Made by a program: the position numbers and the translations under genes | Source of the DNA: Candidatus Nanohalarchaeota archaeon | Lineage (GTDB): Archaea > EX4484-52 > B79-G9 | Length of the DNA: 5,363 bases | Assembly: GCA_017610525.1 (NCBI GenBank) | Contig: JAFCBW010000138.1 | Location: forward strand, 1 to 5,363 | Direction: 5' to 3' | Part shown: in pieces, positions 1 to 4,309 of the stretch | Position numbering within the stretch: the stretch's first letter is position 1 | Layout: every line of letters begins with the position of its first letter | The notes under the pieces: generated by a model | Seen by the model: the letters and a program-made list of their open reading frames with translations, nothing else | What the model was told of the DNA's origin: nothing | Databases searched by the model: none

Positions 1-37
1 GTATGGGTGCTGTTGGTTGTTTAGAATTTATGTGGTT

Positions 38-1018
38 TTATATTCTGCGTTTGTGCAGATTGTTGTCCTTTATCCAGTTTTCCAGGCGCTCTATGCCTTG
101 TTCTTTTGTTATTTCTGGCTTCCAGCCTAGTAGTTTTTTGGCTTTTTGTGTGTCTGCGTAGTATACTTTCTGGTCTGCGGGGCGCCAGTTACCGAATTTT
201 GGTTTCATGCCTAGTGTCTCTGTTAGTTCTAAGAGAGATATTGTGTTTTCGTGGCCGCCGCCGATGCTGAAGACTTCGCCTTGTATTTTTTTGATGTTTT
301 TTGCCTGGAGTTCGAGGAGGCGTACGACGTCGTGGGCGTGCAGGATGTCGCGTATCTGTTTGCCGTCGCCGAATATTGTGATCTGCTTGTTTCTGAGTTT
401 TGTGAAGATGAAGTGGGAGAGCCAGCCCTGGTCGATATTTCCGAACTGGTTTTCGCCGTACATACATGAGAATCGGTTTGCTACGCCGCCGAATTCGCGG
501 ACGTATAGTTCACCTACGAGTTTTGAGACGCCGTAAGGGGTGTGTTTTTTGGAGTCGATGCTGAATTTTTCGTCTATGCCTTTTTTTTCGTATTCGCCGC
601 TGAAGTCGTAGCGTGTCTTGTGTTCTTCTATTGGTATGTTGTTTACGTTGTCGCCGTAGACTTTGTTTGTTGATGCGAATATTACGGGGGCTTTTGAGTG
701 TCTTGCGAGGTTGAATGTGCCTTGTGCGTTTATGCGAAAGTCGCTTGAGGGGCTTTCGTAGCTTGTGGTGACTGCAACTTGTGCTGCAAGGTGGTATATT
801 ATGTCGAGGTCTACTGTTGTCAGGAATTCGGTTATGTCGTCGAGTTCGCGCCTGAAGATTTCCAGTTCAGGGTATTTTGTTTTTAGCATGTTCAGGTTGA
901 TTTCGCTCCCGGGGCGGGAGAGGTTGTCGTATATCATTACTTTGTGGCCTTTTTTCAGCATGTGTTCTGCGAGGTTTGTGCCGAGGAAGCCTGCGCCGCC
1001 TGTGATTAATATTTTCAT
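38..1018 (-). CDS. NAD-dependent epimerase/dehydratase, CDP-paratose 2-epimerase (TyvE/RfbE)-like
   Basis: A 326-residue extended short-chain dehydrogenase/reductase, probably cytoplasmic. It shows the Rossmann motif GGAGFLG (G7, G10, G13), an acidic residue after beta-2 (D31 in IYDNLSR), YHLAAQ at 75-80, the active-site segment STNKVYG at 116-122, and the catalytic pair Y162-x3-K166 in PYGVSK. Several stretches are typical of the CDP-paratose 2-epimerase family, which interconverts CDP-paratose and CDP-tyvelose by NAD-dependent C2 epimerisation: DNLSRPGSEINL (31-42), QVAVTTS (80-86), EEHKTRYDFSGEYE (131-144), QFGNIDQGW (191-199) and NWRPADQKVY (277-286). Substrate is inferred; related archaeal enzymes could act on other NDP-sugars. 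It is slightly short for the family (about 338), with trimmed loops near 101-110 and 174-184. ATG at 1018 is preferred over an in-frame GTG at 1027 because GTGA lies 5 bases upstream of the ATG and the Rossmann strand starts directly there. It is divergent from the neighbouring glycosyltransferase operon. Confidence 0.9.
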   Translation of the reverse strand: MKILITGGAGFLGTNLAEHMLKKGHKVMIYDNLSRPGSEINLNMLKTKYPELEIFRRELDDITEFLTTVDLDIIYHLAAQVAVTTSYESPSSDFRINAQGTFNLARHSKAPVIFASTNKVYGDNVNNIPIEEHKTRYDFSGEYEKKGIDEKFSIDSKKHTPYGVSKLVGELYVREFGGVANRFSCMYGENQFGNIDQGWLSHFIFTKLRNKQITIFGDGKQIRDILHAHDVVRLLELQAKNIKKIQGEVFSIGGGHENTISLLELTETLGMKPKFGNWRPADQKVYYADTQKAKKLLGWKPEITKEQGIERLENWIKDNNLHKRRI

Positions 1019-1023
1019 GGTGT

Positions 1024-1027
1024 TCAC
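1024..1027 (-). promoter_or_regulatory. Ribosome binding site of the epimerase gene
   Basis: Read on the minus strand this is GTGA, followed by five bases and the ATG at 1018. The same motif and spacing precede both operon glycosyltransferases, which supports it as a real Shine-Dalgarno-type site. It also argues that the overlapping GTG at 1027 is part of the site and not the start codon. Confidence 0.5.
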
Positions 1028-1094
1028 ATCGTTTCAATTTCTGTTTTTTTTGGATTTTTGGTTGTGGTGACTCTTTGTTTGGTGTAATATTGGG

Positions 1095-1116
1095 TTTTTG
1101 GATATAAATATTTTAA
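1095..1116 (+). promoter_or_regulatory. Archaeal-type promoter (TATA box) of the two-gene GT4 operon
   Basis: TTTTTGGAT (1095-1103) runs into TATAAATA (1103-1110) and then TTTTAA. Placing the box about 26 bases before transcription start predicts a start near 1130-1135, giving a short leader that includes the GTGAG site at 1139 and the ATG at 1148. Nearly the same element lies ahead of the last gene at 4266-4288. On the minus strand the same A/T core reads TATTTATA and could serve the divergent epimerase with a leader of about 60 bases, but that is weaker. The rest of 1019-1147 shows only T-rich runs. Confidence 0.55.
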
Positions 1117-1138
1117 GTTTATTGGCTTATGTTTGTAT

Positions 1139-1143
1139 GTGAG
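1139..1143 (+). promoter_or_regulatory. Ribosome binding site of the first GT4 gene
   Basis: GTGAG sits four bases ahead of the ATG at 1148. This decides the start: an in-frame TTG at 1133 would place the site inside the coding region and add five residues (MYVSF) that do not belong to the usual beta-strand start MKIAYVIP. Confidence 0.5.
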
Positions 1144-1147
1144 TTTT

Positions 1148-2236
1148 ATGAAGATTGCGTATGTTATTCCTACTTTTTTGCCGAATATGGGTGGTGCTGA
1201 AGTTATTGCTTATGAGACTGCAAAAAGGCTTGTGGAGAGAGGGCACGAGGTTGATGTATATACGTCGAAAAGTTATTTTTCGAAGGAGCTGGGGGCAGGC
1301 TTTGAGGAGATGGATGGCATCACTGTTTTTAGGTTCTCTAATGTTTTTGAGTATGGCTATTTTATCCGCTACTGGGGGCGTGGGTTTTTGCGCAAGTTGA
1401 AGGAGAAGGAGTATGATGTTATTGCGCCTTATTCGTTTGGGCATATCAATAGCATTCTTGCTTTGAGGTATGCGCATCGCGCAGGTATTAAGCATGTCAT
1501 GCATTCGATTATTGATCTTCCGCCGAGGTCATTTTTTGCGGGGTGTGCCAAGGATATTTATAATTGGGTGTCGTTTAAGGTGACTTTTAAGTGTAATCGG
1601 AGGTTTACTACTTTTACTGATTTTGAGAAGGAGTGGCTTGTCCGAAGAGGCGTTGTTGGGGATGATGTGGATTTGCTTGCGCCAGGGATTTCGGATATTG
1701 CGTTTGATAAGTATTCCAAGGAGGAGGATTTTGTTTTGTATGTCGGGAGGATTCACCGGACTAAGGGATTGCTTTCTCTTGTCAGGGCTATGAAGGGGGT
1801 TGGTGCTAAGCTTGTGATTGCGGGGCCTGATGCGGGGTTTCGCTCGGAGTTAGAGAGGGTGATTGCGCGTGAGGGGATTTCTGGTGTGGAGTTTGTCGGG
1901 CCTGTGTTTGGAAAGGAGAAGTATGATTTGATTTCGAGGTGTAGGGTGTTTTGCCTGCCTACGTCTTTTGAGGCGTTTGGGATTGTGCTTCTTGAGGCGA
2001 TGGCGCAGGGGAAGGCTATTGTTACGACGCGGGTGGGTGCGATTCCGTATTGGGTGGGTGAGGAGGCTAAGGTTGTTGAGTATGGTGATGTTGCGGCGCT
2101 TAGGGGGGCTCTTTTGGGTCTTCTTTCGGATGGTAAGTTGCGGGAGAGGATGGGTCGGTTGGGGCGGAAGAAGGCGATTGGTTACAGGTGGGATAAGATT
2201 ATTGACAGGACTCTTGAGGTTTATGATTCGTTGTGA
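1148..2236 (+). CDS. GT4-type glycosyltransferase (GT-B fold)
   Basis: A complete 362-residue retaining glycosyltransferase of the GT4 / 'glycosyl transferases group 1' type, probably a peripheral enzyme at the cytoplasmic face of the membrane. The N-terminal acceptor-side domain opens with MKIAYVIPTFLPNMGGAE, where G15-G16-A17-E18 is the usual glycine-rich loop. The C-terminal donor-binding domain starts near 195 with FVLYVGRIHRTKG (G200, R201, K206, G207 contacting the nucleotide-sugar phosphates in this family). It carries the EX7E signature E275-AFGIVLL-E283, then AMAQGKAIVTTRVGAIPYWV. The C-terminus (KLRERMGRLGRKKAIGYRWDKI) is the helix that packs back on the N-domain. Donor and acceptor cannot be read from sequence. 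It is first in a two-gene operon, six bases before the next start. Codons end mostly in T or G, and lysine is AAG in all but 2 of 25 cases. Confidence 0.93.
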   Translation: MKIAYVIPTFLPNMGGAEVIAYETAKRLVERGHEVDVYTSKSYFSKELGAGFEEMDGITVFRFSNVFEYGYFIRYWGRGFLRKLKEKEYDVIAPYSFGHINSILALRYAHRAGIKHVMHSIIDLPPRSFFAGCAKDIYNWVSFKVTFKCNRRFTTFTDFEKEWLVRRGVVGDDVDLLAPGISDIAFDKYSKEEDFVLYVGRIHRTKGLLSLVRAMKGVGAKLVIAGPDAGFRSELERVIAREGISGVEFVGPVFGKEKYDLISRCRVFCLPTSFEAFGIVLLEAMAQGKAIVTTRVGAIPYWVGEEAKVVEYGDVAALRGALLGLLSDGKLRERMGRLGRKKAIGYRWDKIIDRTLEVYDSL

Positions 2237-2237
2237 T
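2233..2237 (+). promoter_or_regulatory. Ribosome binding site overlapping the upstream stop codon
   Basis: GTGAT lies five bases before the ATG at 2243 and contains the TGA stop (2234-2236) of the preceding gene. The overlap suggests that ribosomes finishing the first glycosyltransferase help initiate the second (translational coupling). Confidence 0.5.
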
Positions 2238-2242
2238 TTTTT

Positions 2243-3232
2243 ATGAAGAAGAAGTTTAAGGTTGCTTATTTTGCGCTGTCTGAGGTGTATGGCGGGCATG
2301 ATGCGGGGTTTGTGCATGCGCATAGTGTTGTGTCTTGTTTGGGTAAGGTGGGTGTTGATGTTGAGTTGTTTATCGGTGCGCCTGGGAAAGGTGTTAAGGC
2401 GGATGTTGAGTGTGTGTTTGTGAAGTTGCCGCGACTTTCTAATGTTTTTCGGGTTAATCCGGTTTCTTATTTCAGGAGTTTTTTTGAGGTCAGGAGGCGG
2501 CTTAATGGTGTTGATATTGTGCATGAGAGGTTTCATGTGAATCCTGTTGATTTGCTTTTTCTGGGCAGTAGGAAGTATGTGCTTGAGGTCAATGATCCTG
2601 CTATTGAGCTTGCTCATGGTTTTAGGAGGGTTTTGTATAAGTGGCTTGTTAAGATGAAGTATGATAGGGCGGATGCTATTGTTGTGCAGACTGAGACTTT
2701 GAAGGGGATTGTTTCAAAGCATACTGATACGCCTGTTTATGTTGTGCCTAACGGGGTTGATGTTTCGCGGTTTCGTCCGGGTGTGAAGAGCGGGTTTCGC
2801 AAGAAGTACGGGTTTTCTGATTCGGATGTGGTTGTCACTTTTGTGGGGAGTTTTAGGGAGTGGCATGGGGTGCTTGATGTTGTCCGGATGGCGCGACGGT
2901 TGCCACATGCTAAGTTTTTGCTTGTGGGCAGCGGGAGGTTGTTTTCTGAGGTGCAGAGGGCGGCAGCCGGTGTGGATAATGTTGTTCTTGCGGGGGCTGT
3001 GGATTATGATGAGGTGCCCGGGATTATGGCTGGGTCGGATGTGCTGATTGCGCCGTTTAGTACGAAGGGGTTTGCTGAGCTTGATGAGTATGGATTCTGG
3101 TGGTGTCCTGTGAAGCTGTTTGAGTATATGGCGTCGGGGAGGGCGGTTGTTTCTTATGATTTTTTTGAGGTTCGGAAGATTGTTGGTGATGGGGGGCTGG
3201 TTTGTGGAGAAGTTGCGGATGCTTTTGGATGA
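2243..3232 (+). CDS. GT4-type glycosyltransferase, C-terminus lost to a frameshift
   Basis: The open frame codes for 329 residues of a GT-B, GT4-like glycosyltransferase. The N-domain starts with KVAYFALSEVYGGHDAGFVHAHSV. The donor domain shows VVPNGVD (167-173), TFVGSFREWHG (199-209), FLLVGSG (225-231), DYDEVPGIMAGSDVLIAPF (254-272) and CPVKLFEYMASGRAVVS (288-304), where K291 and E294 are at the usual donor-binding helix. The frame ends at TGA 3230-3232, right after GGLVCGEVADAFG, where relatives continue with about 45 more residues. The missing tail is found in the +1 frame (see next entry), so the original gene ran to 3341. The catalytic core is nearly whole, but the lost helix normally packs on the N-domain, so activity is doubtful. 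It is second in the operon. Lysine is AAG in 20 of 21 codons. The alternative is an assembly error at TTTT 3223-3226. Confidence 0.85.
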   Translation: MKKKFKVAYFALSEVYGGHDAGFVHAHSVVSCLGKVGVDVELFIGAPGKGVKADVECVFVKLPRLSNVFRVNPVSYFRSFFEVRRRLNGVDIVHERFHVNPVDLLFLGSRKYVLEVNDPAIELAHGFRRVLYKWLVKMKYDRADAIVVQTETLKGIVSKHTDTPVYVVPNGVDVSRFRPGVKSGFRKKYGFSDSDVVVTFVGSFREWHGVLDVVRMARRLPHAKFLLVGSGRLFSEVQRAAAGVDNVVLAGAVDYDEVPGIMAGSDVLIAPFSTKGFAELDEYGFWWCPVKLFEYMASGRAVVSYDFFEVRKIVGDGGLVCGEVADAFG

Positions 3233-3341
3233 TGCAGGTTTGAGGCGTGATGTTGGGAAAGTGGGGCGCAGTTTGGCTTGCGAGGAATATGGGTGGGAGA
3301 AGAGAGTTGATGAGTTGGTGAGGGTTTACGCAAGTTTATGA
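3222..3341 (+). pseudogene. Out-of-frame C-terminal tail of the preceding GT4 gene
   Basis: In the frame one base ahead of the gene at 2243, codons from about 3222 read LLDDAGLRRDVGKVGRSLA, then EEYGWEKRVDELVRVYASL, ending at TGA 3339-3341. This is a textbook GT4 C-terminus and lines up with LLSDGKLRERMGRLGRKKA...YRWDKIIDRTLEVYDSL of the upstream paralogue. It has no start signal of its own; the ATGs in this frame upstream lie inside the other reading frame. It is therefore a remnant of the same gene and not an independent small protein. Confidence 0.8.
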
Positions 3342-3342
3342 G

Positions 3343-3349
3343 TTTTTTT
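3343..3349 (+). terminator. Oligo-T terminator of the GT4 operon
   Basis: A run of seven T lies directly after the operon's last stop (3341) inside the 16-bp convergent gap. No hairpin is evident, which fits archaeal oligo-T termination. The + strand is T-rich everywhere, so the run could also be compositional. No T-run is seen on the minus strand just past the opposing gene. Confidence 0.35.
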
Positions 3350-3357
3350 GGTGTGGG

Positions 3358-4230
3358 TCAGATTATGCGCAATGCTTTTAGTACTGTTGCTATGAAGGAT
3401 GTCTCTTCTCTTAGGATTGCGATTCCTGCGTAGATTATCGTGTATGTTGGTTTGAGCCCGTTTGTTATGTTTTTTATTACTGTGAATGTGTACAGGCATA
3501 GTGTCAGGAAGATGAATAGTTTTGGTATGACTATTGAGATGTTTAAGATAGTGAATAGGGCCATTCGCATGTATGGTGTCTTTTCTTTGTGTTTTTTGTA
3601 GTATTTTGGCATGTGTTTTCCGAACCACCATGAGCGTGCCAGTGTTTCTTTTAGTGTTGATGGCTCGCCTTTGTGGTATTGGATTGCTTTTTTTGCGAAT
3701 GCTATTTTGTGGTTTGATTTTATTAGCTTGTCTCCGAAGTCGCGGTCTTCTGCTGCGTCGAGGGTTTTGTCGAAGCCTTTGAGTTTTTGGAAGAGGTCTT
3801 TTTTTATTATCCACATTGAGAAGGGGGTGTAGTTTTTGTAGTGGATGTTGAATATTTCATTGTTTATTCTGGATATTAATGTTTTTGGTTTGTGGACGGT
3901 TCTTCTGTCAATTACTGCGTTTGCGCCTTTTTTGAATTCTTCCAGTACATATTTTGACCAGTTTTTGTCGTATACTGAATCACTTTCTATGAATGCTATG
4001 ATGGGGTTTCTGGCTTTTTTTGCGCCGATGTTTCTTGCCTCGGAGCGGTTTGATTTGATGTTGTGTACTGTGCATCCTTGTTTTTTTGCTATTTCTCTTG
4101 TTTTGTCTTTTGAGTTGCTGTCGATTATTATGATTTCGTCAAGGTTTACTGTCTGGTTTTTTAGGGATTCTATGCATTCTTTTATTGTTGTTTCGTTGTT
4201 GTATGTAGGGATTATTGCTGTTATTTTCAT
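3358..4230 (-). CDS. GT2-type glycosyltransferase (GT-A fold) with C-terminal membrane segment
   Basis: A complete 290-residue family-2 glycosyltransferase, an inverting enzyme class using NDP-sugars with a metal ion. It has the nucleotide-binding start MKITAIIPTYNNE (1-13), DEIIIIDSNSKDKT (31-44, D37 contacting the nucleotide), SEARNIGAKKA (63-73), the DXD-equivalent ESDS at 82-85 (D84), and the acceptor-side catalytic ED motif in AAEDRDFGDKL (159-169; D162 or D164 as base). Residues about 222-252 form a long hydrophobic stretch (one or two membrane spans), followed by a weaker one at about 262-274. The enzyme is therefore probably tethered to the inner face of the membrane and works on a lipid-linked sugar acceptor. 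ATG at 4230 is chosen over an in-frame TTG at 4242, because MKITAIIPTYN is the family's natural beginning. It converges on the GT4 operon (16 bp between stops) and diverges from the last gene. Codons end mainly in A or C. Confidence 0.92.
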   Translation of the reverse strand: MKITAIIPTYNNETTIKECIESLKNQTVNLDEIIIIDSNSKDKTREIAKKQGCTVHNIKSNRSEARNIGAKKARNPIIAFIESDSVYDKNWSKYVLEEFKKGANAVIDRRTVHKPKTLISRINNEIFNIHYKNYTPFSMWIIKKDLFQKLKGFDKTLDAAEDRDFGDKLIKSNHKIAFAKKAIQYHKGEPSTLKETLARSWWFGKHMPKYYKKHKEKTPYMRMALFTILNISIVIPKLFIFLTLCLYTFTVIKNITNGLKPTYTIIYAGIAILREETSFIATVLKALRII

Positions 4231-4269
4231 GATATCATTCAACTTGCTGTTTGTTCTATGTTTTGTTTT

Positions 4270-4291
4270 GGATTTTAAATATTTAAAATCC
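4270..4291. promoter_or_regulatory. Perfect 22-bp palindrome acting as two-way TATA element
   Basis: The half-site GGATTTTAAAT is followed by its exact reverse complement, with no spacer and no mismatch. Both strands therefore read TTTAAATA, a canonical archaeal box A. On the plus strand the predicted start falls about 4304-4310, at or next to the ATG at 4310 (leaderless or nearly so; no GTGA is present). On the minus strand it falls near 4257, giving about 27 bases of leader before the ATG at 4230. It could in addition be an operator for a dimeric regulator. The rest of 4231-4309 shows nothing else recognisable. Confidence 0.6.
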
Positions 4292-4309
4292 GTTTTGCTA
4301 TTGGTTGTT

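Noticed and set aside
1..37. Search for a gene or terminator past the epimerase stop.
   Set aside because: Only 37 bases are available. No T-run on the minus strand, hairpin or start signal is seen.
207..536. Plus-strand open frames overlapping the epimerase (207-536, 251-469, 765-1070).
   Set aside because: They are shadows of the minus-strand epimerase, with no family motifs and no promoter or ribosome-binding site.
1129..1200. A small upstream open frame of 23 codons beginning at ATG 1129, overlapping the first GT4 start in another frame.
   Set aside because: The ATG lies at or before the predicted transcription start, has no ribosome-binding site, and the frame only shadows the downstream gene.
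2031..2060. Two copies of GGGTGGGTG (2031-2039 and 2052-2060), a possible G-quadruplex.
   Set aside because: The middle loop is long (about 12 bases or more), the repeats fall in conserved coding sequence (RVGAIPYWVGEE), and G-runs are expected from the strand bias.
1850..2617. A 255-residue open frame on the minus strand across the junction of the two GT4 genes, and other long antisense frames.
   Set aside because: The opposite strand carries two convincing glycosyltransferases. Antisense stops would need TTA, CTA or TCA on the sense strand, and these are depleted by the G/T bias. The translation is low-complexity, rich in Arg, Pro, Asn, Thr and His, with no recognisable motif.
3230..3232. 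Programmed +1 frameshifting or TGA recoding at the stop of the second GT4 gene.
   Set aside because: There is no known slippery heptamer or downstream stimulator visible, and simple shifting would still leave a junction about seven residues short of the family, so mutation is the simpler reading.
3120..3341. An independent 73-residue protein starting at ATG 3126 or an upstream alternative start.
   Set aside because: Its second half is the GT4 C-terminal tail and its first half is the out-of-frame shadow of KLFEYMASGRAVVSYDFFEV. It is the remnant of a frameshifted gene.
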